Below are positions 26,134-34,812 of a stretch of DNA of 64,000 nucleotides, in pieces. Source of the DNA: GAS368 sp965227745 (GTDB lineage Bacteria > Verrucomicrobiota > Verrucomicrobiia > Opitutales > Opitutaceae); the NCBI GenBank assembly GCA_965227745.1, contig OZ245769.1:3968001-4032000 (forward strand), given 5' to 3'. Made by a program: the position numbers and the translations under genes. The notes under the pieces were generated by a model. The model did no database searches, had not been told where the DNA came from, and was given only the letters and a program-made list of their open reading frames with translations. Within the stretch, counting starts at the first letter, position 1, and every line of letters starts with the position of its first letter.

Positions 26134-27720
26134 TCAGTGAGGCGAGACGCGCGCTACGACGGTTCCTGCCATCAAAAGCTGCGGAACGGGAGCCCAGCCC
26201 TGGGGGCGCGAGACGTAATAACGGGAAGATCCCAAGGCGGTGCCACGGCACTGGGCCGCCAGCCCGGCGCGCCAGTACATGCGCTTCAGCCCAGTCCAGC
26301 CACGTCGGAGCATTGGTAGGAATTCATCCTTGGGCAGCCAACCCTGCGTCACGCAACGACCATAAACGCTCACGATACCGGCGGTGCAACTACTCTCCAA
26401 GCGAGACGAGGCCATACTCGTCTCGTTGCGCCACAACCCGGTCGTCTCATCCTGCACCCGGCGCAGGCCAGACCCGATCCGGCCGATGACCTCGATCACA
26501 TCTTTGCGGCGAGGATCGCCTTCGGCCATCTCCTCGAGGGCGAAGAGCATGCCATAAAGCGCGTGCGTATGCCCGCGGCCCCACTTTCCGGATACAGGCT
26601 CTCCGTCTCGCGTTCCGTGGAAAACGAGTCCATCCTTGGGATCGACGTTATAGCGCCCGAAGTGAGCGATGAGGCGCAGCGCTTCGCTCAGGTAGCGATC
26701 ATCACCCGTGGCCCGCGTAGCCGATGCCAGCGGCCCACACTGCATGTGCAGCGCCTCAGCCCAATTGACATGGCGCATCGAGACCGTGGGCTGTTCCCAA
26801 CCCATCCCGGTATCCCGTTCGGATCGGAGCGTCCCCAGTGGATCGTCGATAAAACCGTGCCAGTTGAGGACACCCATGGTGCGCGGCCTTTTCTCGAGGA
26901 TCCGATCGAAGATCGCGAGGGCGCGATTCAGCGGCTCCTTTTCCCCGGTTTGCCGAAAAAGCCAGGCCGGGCCCCACAGGCCGGCCACACTCTGCCCCAT
27001 CACTCCGCTGGGCATCGTCGCGCTGCATTCGCGGATGGCGCGGCAGAGATTGTCACGCGCTGCGGTGTCGCCGGTTTCGGCCAGCAGGCGCGTGGGCCAC
27101 CAATAGTGATTGTTGAACTCCCCCCAACTGCGGAGCGCGTTAACGCGCCGGGAATTCTCCGCGCTCAGCTCCCGCAGGATCGTCTCGTCGGGGCGGTCGA
27201 GTTGCCGACGGAGCAACTCGGGATGGTCGCCCGTAAGCCGGCCGTGGAGGGCCATCATGCCCGCCTGCTCGTCATTTTGGATATCGTAGGCGACCAAGCT
27301 GGTCTTTTGGGCGCCTTCCGAAGGATCGACCAAGCGAAACACCAGTCCTGATCCAGCGGCGAATTGCTCAAGTTTCTTCCACGTTTCGGGCTGTTGGCGG
27401 ACCCGCTTGTAGGTCTCGTCGTCAAACGCGACTACCCGGTAAGATGCGAAATCGGCGGGCAGCTCGGTCGGCAGCTCCTGCCGTTCATTGTGCGCGAAAT
27501 AAATTCCGCGCTCCAGCAACTGGGCGACCAACGAGCGGATCATCGGGTGATCCGCCGGATGGGCGCTGACGACAAGAAGCTCCGCTTGGTCCGAAGCCGC
27601 GCGCCCGGCCGCTTCAGCCGCGCGCCCCGCGACCACAACCTTCGTCAACAAGAGGCCGCCAGCGGCGCTGAGGGAAAGGCGCTGGATAAATTGGCGCCGA
27701 GAGACCGGGACGTGGGACAT
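26134..27720 (-). CDS. GH105-like unsaturated rhamnogalacturonyl hydrolase, Tat-exported
   Basis: 528 residues from ATG 27720. A Tat signal (VSRRQFIQRLSLSAAGGLLL) is followed by a Rossmann-like insert (residues about 45-150) and then an alpha/alpha-barrel. Barrel signatures of GH88/GH105 are seen: GEFNNHYWWPTRLLAETGD, QPTVSMRHVNWAEALHMQCG, GKWGRGHTHALYGMLFALEE (the W-x-R-G active-site turn), QDETTGLWRNE, and ESSCTAGIVSVYGR. The family removes the unsaturated galacturonate left at the end of rhamnogalacturonan fragments by lyases. Interestingly no polysaccharide lyase is visible in the window, so the lyase that makes its substrate must be elsewhere or the specificity differs. It is 15 bases downstream of the TonB receptor gene on the same strand, so they are cotranscribed. 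Confidence 0.85.
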   Translation of the reverse strand: MSHVPVSRRQFIQRLSLSAAGGLLLTKVVVAGRAAEAAGRAASDQAELLVVSAHPADHPMIRSLVAQLLERGIYFAHNERQELPTELPADFASYRVVAFDDETYKRVRQQPETWKKLEQFAAGSGLVFRLVDPSEGAQKTSLVAYDIQNDEQAGMMALHGRLTGDHPELLRRQLDRPDETILRELSAENSRRVNALRSWGEFNNHYWWPTRLLAETGDTAARDNLCRAIRECSATMPSGVMGQSVAGLWGPAWLFRQTGEKEPLNRALAIFDRILEKRPRTMGVLNWHGFIDDPLGTLRSERDTGMGWEQPTVSMRHVNWAEALHMQCGPLASATRATGDDRYLSEALRLIAHFGRYNVDPKDGLVFHGTRDGEPVSGKWGRGHTHALYGMLFALEEMAEGDPRRKDVIEVIGRIGSGLRRVQDETTGLWRNETSMASSRLESSCTAGIVSVYGRCVTQGWLPKDEFLPMLRRGWTGLKRMYWRAGLAAQCRGTALGSSRYYVSRPQGWAPVPQLLMAGTVVARVSPH

Positions 27721-27735
27721 GAGGGGAAAAAGAGC

Positions 27736-30432
27736 CTAGAAGCGAACCGTGGCGGTGAGCTGAGCGCTGAACGGCGTACCGTAAACAACTTGCCGCACGT
27801 AGCTCCTGTTGGAGAGAAGAATAATTCCGACATCGAGGTACTCGCTCTCGTCCAGATTCTGGAGGTTCAGGCGGAACGTAGTCGGGCGTTGCCAGAGCTT
27901 GCAGTCGTAGCTGGCGGTGCCGTTGACAACGAGTTGCTTGCCTCCACGCACAGCCTCGTTGGCATTGTTGTAGCCGAGGATGTAGTTGCCCGTGTAGCTG
28001 CCATTGAGACCCAGGCTGACCCCCGTCAGGAACGACTGCTTGTCGAAGCGATAGTTAATGGCGTAGTTGCCAGTGAGGCGGGTGGTGCCCTGTCCCGCCA
28101 CCTCGCGGCCGTCGAAGCCGTTGAGGGTGACGGTCTGCTGTGCGGCGGCGATGTAGGTCGGGTTCTCATTCCCACGGGCAATCGCGGCGGCAAGCAGACT
28201 TTTGAATAGAGACATCGCGCCGCCTTGGGTCACGCGCTTGTAGGACCCTGAAAGCCGCAGGTTCCAGCCCTTGCCCGGGTAGTAAACCACGGTCGACTCC
28301 ACACCCTTGGAAAATTGCTGGCGCAGCTCGGAATTGTTGGCGACGCGGAGGTAAGAGGGATCGGCCGCGGTGATCGTGTTGGGGTTGATGAGGTCCTCCA
28401 ACTGAGTCGTCGTCAGGCCGCCCTGCAGGGTATAACTGAACGAGACATTATCGTACTTCAGGTCATAGGCCGCGAGGTCCCATGTCAGCTTCTTGTTCAG
28501 CAACGACGACTTGAGGCCCACTTCGAAGGTGGAGCCAATGCGCGGTGGCACGTCCTGATTGACGAAGTTCACGGAGGAACTCGTCCCGGCCTTGAACGAC
28601 GTCGCGTAGGATGCATAGACGTTGATGCGCGGCGTCAGAGCGTACACGAGACCGAAGTTCTTGCTGTCGAAGCTGTGCGTCGGCGTGCCATTGTTCGAGG
28701 AGAAGCGCTCGGGATGGTCGCGGTAGTAGCCCGACCAAGCTTGCTCGCCGCGAGGGCCGCGATTGGCGTTCCCCCACTTCACATTGTCGAGTGCCACATT
28801 GCTGTCGTGCCGGAAACCAATCATCGACTGCAGACGCCCGCCAAAATATTTGCCAGTGGCGGAAAAGGAATAAGCGTGCGCGTCGTTTTGCGCAGTACGC
28901 CCCGCCGGCTCATAGAAGAGGATGGGGCTGAAAGTCGAGGTGGTGGGGAGTGCTTGCTGCGCCCGGAGCGTGGACGCGCTGTAAGCGCCCGGTTCGTCGA
29001 CGTAGATGCGGTACCAAATGCGCGAGGGCAACCCGCTTAGAACACCGGTGCTATCGAGCTGGTTTTTCTCGAGCACTTGATCCGACCGGTTTTGGTCGGC
29101 GCGCGTTTCCCACGAGGCAACGAAGAGCTGCGCGAAATTGGCCCACCGATGCCAGTCGTAGGTGGCAGTGCCGCGCACGCTCTTGACGAGGTCTTCCTGG
29201 TAGCCGTGGTTCACGAAGTACTGAATAAAGCGTCGGCCGGTAGATGTCCGGCGAATCATGTTCGAACCGCCTTGCGGTCCATTTTCATGGTACCACTGCT
29301 TCTGCTGATTGGCGGCCAGCTCCAGACCGAGATCGCCAATCCGCTGCTCGATGTAGGCCGAGGCGGTCGTAAACTGACGATCAAAGTGCTGATCGGGCCC
29401 ACCCCAATTATAGTTGCGGGCAAAGCCGCCGGGATTGATGTCCAGCAGGCTGAGCGAAGCGCTGCCGGTCGGCGCCCCCGACGTATTGGTTGAGGAGAGT
29501 TGCGTGTTGTTGATCACCTGCCCGGTCTGCGGCTCGAAGGTCCATTTGTTGTTGTAGGCCAGGCCCGGGGGCGTGAGCTCGGTCGTCATCAAGCGATTGG
29601 TGCCCCACGCCCGGTCATAGACACCAACCTCGCCCTCCACGCGAACCCGCGTGTTTTGAAACGGCTGAAACGTCACTGTGCCGTGGTTGCCGCGGAAACG
29701 AAATTCGTTGAAGTCGAAGCTGCGGCCCGTGCGGCTGTTGGTCGAATTGAGCCGGAGCGCTACCTGCTTCGTGAGGCTAAGATTATAGTCGAGATTGACG
29801 CGGTAGGAGTCGTATGAGCCGCCTTGGACCAGCGCGGTTCCGAAATTGCGGCCGATGAGCGCACGCTTGGTGTAGACCGTGCCTTGGCCGCCGGGCTCGT
29901 TGTCGCCAAACAACAGGCTATTGGAGCCACGGCCCACATCGAGGCGGTCGGCGTTGTAGAGATCGTTGGGCACAAACCAGCGGAAGAAATTGCGGCTGGT
30001 GTTTCCGGAGCTGGCGATGCCGCGAATCGTGATACGGCCTGTGTCGGGCGCGCCGTTTTGTCCCGTGCCCACCACGCCCACCTTGCTCTCCTCGGGAGCG
30101 ACAAAGACATTGGTAGCCCACTGCATAGCTGCGAGATCATCGAATGCGCCGACTTCGTTTAGAAATTCCGAGGTCAGCGCATCGATGGACGCGGGGACGT
30201 CCCGCAACGCTTGGTTGGTGCGGTTGGACAGCATCGTGCTGCCAGCGAGCCAGCCATCGTCGGCATTCGTGTTGACGACAAAGGGCGATAGCTGGACTGC
30301 CTCATCGCCCGTTCGCGCCGGCGCATTGGCTGAGGCCGCGGACTGCGCCCGAGCCAATGTGAGGCTGGCCAGTAAAGAAGCGATAATGGCAGCGGCGGCG
30401 GTTGCACGCCGCGACCGAAGGGATGGACGCAT
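27736..30432 (-). CDS. TonB-dependent receptor for the pectin locus
   Basis: 898 residues from ATG 30432 with a signal peptide (RATAAAAIIASLLASLTLARA). The family-typical entrance AVQLSPFVVNTNADDGWLAG is followed by the plug: TNQALRDVPASIDALTSEF, then TGRITIRGIASSGNTSRNFF, then DRLDVGRGSNSLLFGDNEP and a barrel ending TVRF. This is a large Opitutaceae-type receptor of the sort found with carbohydrate-degrading enzymes. It is the first gene of the minus-strand unit with GH105 and is preceded by the TTTACGTAAA operator, so it and the enzymes are probably induced by pectin oligomers through the LacI regulator and import them across the outer membrane. Confidence 0.94.
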   Translation of the reverse strand: MRPSLRSRRATAAAAIIASLLASLTLARAQSAASANAPARTGDEAVQLSPFVVNTNADDGWLAGSTMLSNRTNQALRDVPASIDALTSEFLNEVGAFDDLAAMQWATNVFVAPEESKVGVVGTGQNGAPDTGRITIRGIASSGNTSRNFFRWFVPNDLYNADRLDVGRGSNSLLFGDNEPGGQGTVYTKRALIGRNFGTALVQGGSYDSYRVNLDYNLSLTKQVALRLNSTNSRTGRSFDFNEFRFRGNHGTVTFQPFQNTRVRVEGEVGVYDRAWGTNRLMTTELTPPGLAYNNKWTFEPQTGQVINNTQLSSTNTSGAPTGSASLSLLDINPGGFARNYNWGGPDQHFDRQFTTASAYIEQRIGDLGLELAANQQKQWYHENGPQGGSNMIRRTSTGRRFIQYFVNHGYQEDLVKSVRGTATYDWHRWANFAQLFVASWETRADQNRSDQVLEKNQLDSTGVLSGLPSRIWYRIYVDEPGAYSASTLRAQQALPTTSTFSPILFYEPAGRTAQNDAHAYSFSATGKYFGGRLQSMIGFRHDSNVALDNVKWGNANRGPRGEQAWSGYYRDHPERFSSNNGTPTHSFDSKNFGLVYALTPRINVYASYATSFKAGTSSSVNFVNQDVPPRIGSTFEVGLKSSLLNKKLTWDLAAYDLKYDNVSFSYTLQGGLTTTQLEDLINPNTITAADPSYLRVANNSELRQQFSKGVESTVVYYPGKGWNLRLSGSYKRVTQGGAMSLFKSLLAAAIARGNENPTYIAAAQQTVTLNGFDGREVAGQGTTRLTGNYAINYRFDKQSFLTGVSLGLNGSYTGNYILGYNNANEAVRGGKQLVVNGTASYDCKLWQRPTTFRLNLQNLDESEYLDVGIILLSNRSYVRQVVYGTPFSAQLTATVRF

Positions 30433-30563
30433 GGGAGTGGGGTTCAAGGTAGTCGTGGCCGGTCGGGGTTAGGTACAACGAGACCTTCACCCGTACTCTA
30501 TCGGAGAAGGTCGTGACACAGGCAGAATGCCTCCGCCAGATAGGTAATTAAACCCTCCATCTA

Positions 30564-30576
30564 CTTTACGTAAAAT
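30564..30576. promoter_or_regulatory. LacI-type operator in front of the TonB/pectin operon
   Basis: CTTTACGTAAAAT: contains the perfect palindrome TTTACGTAAA (30565-30574). The same 13 bases occur, in reverse complement, at 32858-32870. It lies 132 bases before the receptor's ATG and 65 bases before the LacI gene start, between two divergent genes. A central CG step in a palindrome is what LacI-family proteins usually bind. Confidence 0.7.
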
Positions 30577-30640
30577 TGGCTGAACCCCAGCTCCGGACAA
30601 TTAGTTTGCCCCCATAGAAACATCCACCGACGACTAGTCC

Positions 30641-31753
30641 GTGTCCACCGAACCCAAGTCGGCCCGGCGACGCGTCACACTCCGGGTCATCGCGGCGAAA
30701 GCGAATGTGAGCCGAATGACAGTGTCGCTGGCCCTGCGCAACCACGCCTCCATCTCCATGGAGACACGCCGACATGTGCAGACCGTCGCGGACCAACTGG
30801 GCTATCGCACGGACCCAGCCGTGGGAGAACTGCTCGGAAAACTTCGCTGGGCCGCACATCGCAGGCCGACGAGTTCCATCGGCATCATCGCGAATCGGGT
30901 CGGCCATCGAACGTGGCGGGATATTCCCACCCATGTGGCTTACTATGAGGGAGCCCGCGATCGCGCCGCCCTACTCGGCTACAACATCAAGGAGTACTGC
31001 CTGGATGCGAAAAAGGCCACCGCCCAGAAAATCAAAGCCGCGCTCCAAGCCGCCGGCATTCACGGCGCAGTCGTATTGCCCACCGTCAACCAAGCGGGTG
31101 CCTTCGACCTGGAGTTGGACTGCGCCGAGCTTTCGCTGGCCACCATCGGCTACTCCCTGCAATCGCCCAAGATCCACCGCAGTTGCATCCACCACATGAA
31201 CGTGGCCAGCGAGGCGTGCCGCCAGCTGCGAAAATGCGGTTACCAACGGCCAGGGCTCGCCATCGACCTCCACCAAGATCGCCGAAGCGGTTACAACTGG
31301 AGCGCCGGGTTTCTCGTTTCGGAGAGTCTAGCCGGTGCCGACTCGCCGGTGCCGATCTATCGACCCACAGCGCTCACCTTTGGCGGATTCAAAACATGGC
31401 TGCTGCGAAACCGCCCAGACGTGGTCATCCACGTCGGGCCACCGCTCGTCGATTGGATCGAGCGTATCGGGTTTAAGATCCCAAGTGACATCGGCTACGT
31501 CTCCCTGGACCTCCACCATTGGATGGGAGCCATCAGCGGGATGGATCAACATTCCCGCATGCTCGGTGCGGCTGCCGTAGATCTGGTGATCGCGGGTTTG
31601 CGCCGAGAAGAATACGGCATTCCGAAGGAACCGCAGACCGCTATGATCGAGGCCACTTGGCGCGCTGGCGGGTCGACACTGCGCAAGATTCGCCAAGCCA
31701 AACCTGGAAATACCTGCTCCAGCCGAAGCATGAAAAGAAGTGGAGCCGTCTAG
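30641..31753 (+). CDS. LacI family transcriptional regulator (first of a convergent pair)
   Basis: 370 residues from GTG 30641. The LacI helix-turn-helix is clear: TLRVIAAKANVSRMTVSLAL then RNHASISMETRRHV, residues about 12-50. The ligand domain follows with the usual spacing (SIGIIANRVGH, then AVVLPTVNQAG, IHVGPPLVDWIERIGFKIP, DIGYVSLDLHH). It acts as a sugar-responsive repressor. It is divergent from the pectin TonB receptor, with the TTTACGTAAA palindrome in between. Its stop TAG overlaps the stop of the opposite LacI gene at a shared CTAG. The two regulators are paralogues (similar helix-turn-helix and the same domain order). Confidence 0.9.
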   Translation: MSTEPKSARRRVTLRVIAAKANVSRMTVSLALRNHASISMETRRHVQTVADQLGYRTDPAVGELLGKLRWAAHRRPTSSIGIIANRVGHRTWRDIPTHVAYYEGARDRAALLGYNIKEYCLDAKKATAQKIKAALQAAGIHGAVVLPTVNQAGAFDLELDCAELSLATIGYSLQSPKIHRSCIHHMNVASEACRQLRKCGYQRPGLAIDLHQDRRSGYNWSAGFLVSESLAGADSPVPIYRPTALTFGGFKTWLLRNRPDVVIHVGPPLVDWIERIGFKIPSDIGYVSLDLHHWMGAISGMDQHSRMLGAAAVDLVIAGLRREEYGIPKEPQTAMIEATWRAGGSTLRKIRQAKPGNTCSSRSMKRSGAV

Positions 31754-32793
31754 CGGCAAAGGCGCTGCGGTTGCGTCGTTGAGCCGGCCCGCCATTGCCC
31801 GTCGATCATCACCGTCTTGGGATGAGGCTGGAGGCCGAACTCATAGTTACGGAGGCCATTAATGATCAGTTCGACAGCGGCCCCACCCACATGCTGCGAT
31901 TTCTGAAAGATTCCGCTCATGCCTTGCCTACCTGAATGAACGTCAAGAGACACATAGCCAATATTTGCCGGCGGGCGCAGTCCATCCGCGGCCAGCCACT
32001 CCAAGATCGACGGCCCGATGTGGAGGATGACATCAGGACGATGCTCACGAATCCACGCTAGGATGCTTTTGGACGAAATGGTCTCCTCTATGAGCAGAGG
32101 AACCGCGTCGCTCGTCCCGTATAGTTCCTGATCGGCCAAAAATCCGGCACGCCAATTGTGGCGACTCCGCACATCGAGTGAGGCAGCCATCACCAACCCG
32201 GGGCGACGATAGCCCAAGCGCCGAACTTCCGCACACGCCTCCATCATGGCTCGCATATGGTGAACACAACTACGGTGCACCTGTGGCCGCTGAAGCGAGT
32301 AGGCGATGGTCGCCATCGAAAATTTTGCCGGATCGAGTTCAAGTTCGAATTCGCCCTCCGGCCGCACCGTCGGCAAAATCAGCATGCCTTCGATCCCCCG
32401 CGCCACGAGAATCTGGGTGAGACGCCGCTCATTCATGCCGTCAGCAAACAACGTAAACTCCTCCGTGCGGTAGCCCAACGCAGAGGCTTGGCGGCGCGCG
32501 CCTTCAATGTAGGCGGCGTGAGTCGGAACATCGCGCGATCGTAGTTTGCCCGATTGGTTTCCCACCACGGCAATGGTCCCGGTACTCTCGATGTAGGCGG
32601 TGCCGCGCAGCCGAGCCGCAATCGCGGCGACCGTCGGATTGGGGCGATAGCCAAGCCGCTGAGCTATTGCCTGCACCCGACGACGTTGCGCAGCCGAGAT
32701 CGACGGGTGATTGCGCAGTGCGAGCGAAACGGCCATGCGCGACACTCCCGCCTGGTCGGCGATATGGCGTAGCGCGATCCGGGGGCGTGCCAT
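31750..32793 (-). CDS. LacI family transcriptional regulator (second of a convergent pair)
   Basis: 347 residues from ATG 32793. N-terminal DNA-binding domain IALRHIADQAGVSRMAVSLA then LRNHPSISAAQRRRVQAIAQ, residues about 5-45, with the QAIAQRLGYRPNP hinge helix; the ligand domain contains GTIAVVGNQSGK and GYVSLDVHSGRQGMSG. It faces the first LacI gene and is divergent from the second GH28 gene, again with TTTACGTAAA between. Both regulators therefore sit next to the same operator, so they may compete for it, form heterodimers or answer to two different sugars. The recognition helices (VSRMTVSLALRNH and VSRMAVSLALRNH) are nearly identical, which fits a shared site. Confidence 0.9.
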   Translation of the reverse strand: MARPRIALRHIADQAGVSRMAVSLALRNHPSISAAQRRRVQAIAQRLGYRPNPTVAAIAARLRGTAYIESTGTIAVVGNQSGKLRSRDVPTHAAYIEGARRQASALGYRTEEFTLFADGMNERRLTQILVARGIEGMLILPTVRPEGEFELELDPAKFSMATIAYSLQRPQVHRSCVHHMRAMMEACAEVRRLGYRRPGLVMAASLDVRSRHNWRAGFLADQELYGTSDAVPLLIEETISSKSILAWIREHRPDVILHIGPSILEWLAADGLRPPANIGYVSLDVHSGRQGMSGIFQKSQHVGGAAVELIINGLRNYEFGLQPHPKTVMIDGQWRAGSTTQPQRLCR

Positions 32794-32857
32794 GGGAGTT
32801 AAAGTGATGGGGAGGACTTCTCAGCACAAGCCCCGGGCTGAAGAAACCACCGTTGGC

Positions 32858-32870
32858 ATTTTACGTAAAG
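32858..32870. promoter_or_regulatory. Second copy of the LacI-type operator, in front of GH28 and LacI
   Basis: ATTTTACGTAAAG, which contains TTTACGTAAA (32860-32869). It is the exact reverse complement of the 13 bases at 30564-30576. It lies 54 bases before the GH28 ATG and 65 bases before the divergent LacI start, the same distance as the first copy has from its LacI gene. Confidence 0.7.
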
Positions 32871-32923
32871 CCAACCTCCCCTTCCCGGCTGCACCGATGC
32901 ACGCTCTGTTGGTTGTACCGCTC

Positions 32924-34582
32924 ATGCGATCCAAACTAACCCTGTTACTCTGTCTCATTATCGGCTTGGTCAGTTCAAACGGCATCTCGCACGCCGCCAC
33001 GGTTGACGTCGCAAAATATGGCGCCACCGGCAATGGTGTCACGGTAGACTCTGACGCGATCAACGCCGCCATCGTGGCTGCCAACCAAGCGGGTGGCGGC
33101 ACCGTGTATTTTCCCGCCGGGCGATATCTCTGCTTTTCTCTCCGACTCAAAAGCCGCGTCTCCCTCTATCTCGACGCGGGCGCTACGATCATCGCCGCAG
33201 AACCTCCAGCGGGCTTGAGTCGCGGCTACGACGCCCCCGAACCGAGCGCGTGGTCCCACTTTCAAGACTTCGGTCATACGCATTGGCACAACAGCCTCAT
33301 TTGGGGCGAGGACCTGACGGACATCTCGATTTTGGGACCGGGTACGATTTTCGGGTGCGGCTTAAGCAAAGGTAAAGGCATTCGCGATCTCCTGCCGGAG
33401 GAAAAACGGGCCGGAACCAAGGTCAACCGGGAGATTCCGGCTTCGGCCAAAATGGAATCCGTCGTCCCCGGCCCGTTCGGGTACCCCACTACCGGCGACG
33501 TGCTTCCCGCCGGCATCGGTAACAAGGCGATCGCGCTCAAGAATTGCCGCAACGTCATCCTGCGCGACTTCACGATATATCACGGCGGCCACTTCGGACT
33601 GCTCGCAACGGCCGTCGACAACCTGACCGTGGACAACCTGAAGATCGATACCAACCGCGACGGCATGGACATCGACTGCTGTCGCAACGTTCGCATCTCC
33701 AACTGCACGGTGAATTCGCCCATCGACGACGGCATCTGCCTCAAAAGCTCCTATGGCCTCGGGCAGAAGCGCGGATGCGACAACATCACGATCACCAACT
33801 GCCAAGTCAGCGGCTACGATGAAGGAACCCTACTCGACGGCACATACCGACGCACGCCGTCGATGGCGGCGGCCCAAGGCCCGATGGGACGGATCAAGCT
33901 CGGCACCGAGTCCAACGGCTCGTTTCGCAACATCACGATTTCCAACTGTGTGTTCGACTACTGCCGGGGTCTCGCCCTCGAAACGGTAGACGGCGCCGAT
34001 CTGGAGGACATCACGGTCAGCAACTTGACGATGCGCGACATCGTGAATGCGCCGATCTTCATTCGCCTTGGCACCCGCCTGCGCGGGCCGGATCAGCCGG
34101 CCGCTGGAGTCTGTCGGCGCATCCGTATCCAAAACGTAGTGGCGAACACGATTGTTCCTCAGTCTGCCATGCTCATAATGGGAGTGCCGGGCCACACTGT
34201 GGAAGATGTGACCGTAAGCGACATCACGGTCAACTACGCGGGAGGCGGCACGCGTGAGCACGCAAGACACAGCGTGCCGGAACTGGAAAAGGATTACCCT
34301 GAACCGGCCCGATTTGGCGACTTTCCTAGCTATGGACTCTTTGCCCGGCATGTGAAAAACCTCCGCCTGCACGATATCGAATTGCGTTGCTCGGGCGAAG
34401 ATCTTCGACCCGCCGTCATCATTGACGATGTGGCCGGTGTAACAATGGACCGAATGACGCTGACCGTCGCTACCGCCACCTCGCGTATCGTAGCGAAGCA
34501 AGTATCCGGGCTTCAGCTCCGGAATATCTCAGGCGTCGCAGATGTGTCGTCTACCGCAACGATAGTCGGGGAGCAATGGTGA
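32924..34582 (+). CDS. GH28 family secreted pectinase-like enzyme
   Basis: 552 residues from ATG 32924 (an in-frame ATG at 32897 gives nine more residues; both precede a signal peptide, LTLLLCLIIGLVSSNGISHA). Right-handed beta-helix of GH28: VDVAKYGATGNGVTVDSDAI, the N-x-D region in DTNRDGMDIDCC, the D-D pair in SPIDDGICLKS, and RIKLGTES. The invariant aspartates are in place, so it is probably active. The GHG histidine loop seems rearranged, as in the other GH28 of the locus, and a longer loop (MESVVPGPFGYPTTGDVLPA) lies before the active site. It is preceded by a TTTACGTAAA operator and divergent from LacI, so it is probably induced with the TonB unit. Confidence 0.92.
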   Translation: MRSKLTLLLCLIIGLVSSNGISHAATVDVAKYGATGNGVTVDSDAINAAIVAANQAGGGTVYFPAGRYLCFSLRLKSRVSLYLDAGATIIAAEPPAGLSRGYDAPEPSAWSHFQDFGHTHWHNSLIWGEDLTDISILGPGTIFGCGLSKGKGIRDLLPEEKRAGTKVNREIPASAKMESVVPGPFGYPTTGDVLPAGIGNKAIALKNCRNVILRDFTIYHGGHFGLLATAVDNLTVDNLKIDTNRDGMDIDCCRNVRISNCTVNSPIDDGICLKSSYGLGQKRGCDNITITNCQVSGYDEGTLLDGTYRRTPSMAAAQGPMGRIKLGTESNGSFRNITISNCVFDYCRGLALETVDGADLEDITVSNLTMRDIVNAPIFIRLGTRLRGPDQPAAGVCRRIRIQNVVANTIVPQSAMLIMGVPGHTVEDVTVSDITVNYAGGGTREHARHSVPELEKDYPEPARFGDFPSYGLFARHVKNLRLHDIELRCSGEDLRPAVIIDDVAGVTMDRMTLTVATATSRIVAKQVSGLQLRNISGVADVSSTATIVGEQW

Positions 34583-34772
34583 AGCCAAACAGCGCGCGAA
34601 ACTCCAGTGATCGATAGGGGTACCGTCGGATGATTAAGGAAGAGCCGGCGGAGCCATTCCAGACCGCGCGCGTTTCGCTCGTGAACTATCCCTTCTCAAT
34701 ATCCTGCAATTGCCCGGATGATTCCGTTGAATGCCGGGCCAGCTCTAGTCCCGCGGTTGCTATCCTTTAGGC

Positions 34773-34805
34773 AAAACGCCCGCGATGTCAGCCGCGGGCG
34801 TTTTT
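34773..34805 (+). terminator. Strong rho-independent terminator after the pectin locus
   Basis: AAACGCCCGCG, eight-base loop, CGCGGGCGTTT, then TT: a perfect 11-bp stem followed by five T in all. It lies 190 bases past the GH28 stop and 8 bases before the AraC start codon. Its opposite strand has four A's on the left, so it may also stop leftward transcripts. Confidence 0.85.
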
Positions 34806-34812
34806 CGCATTC

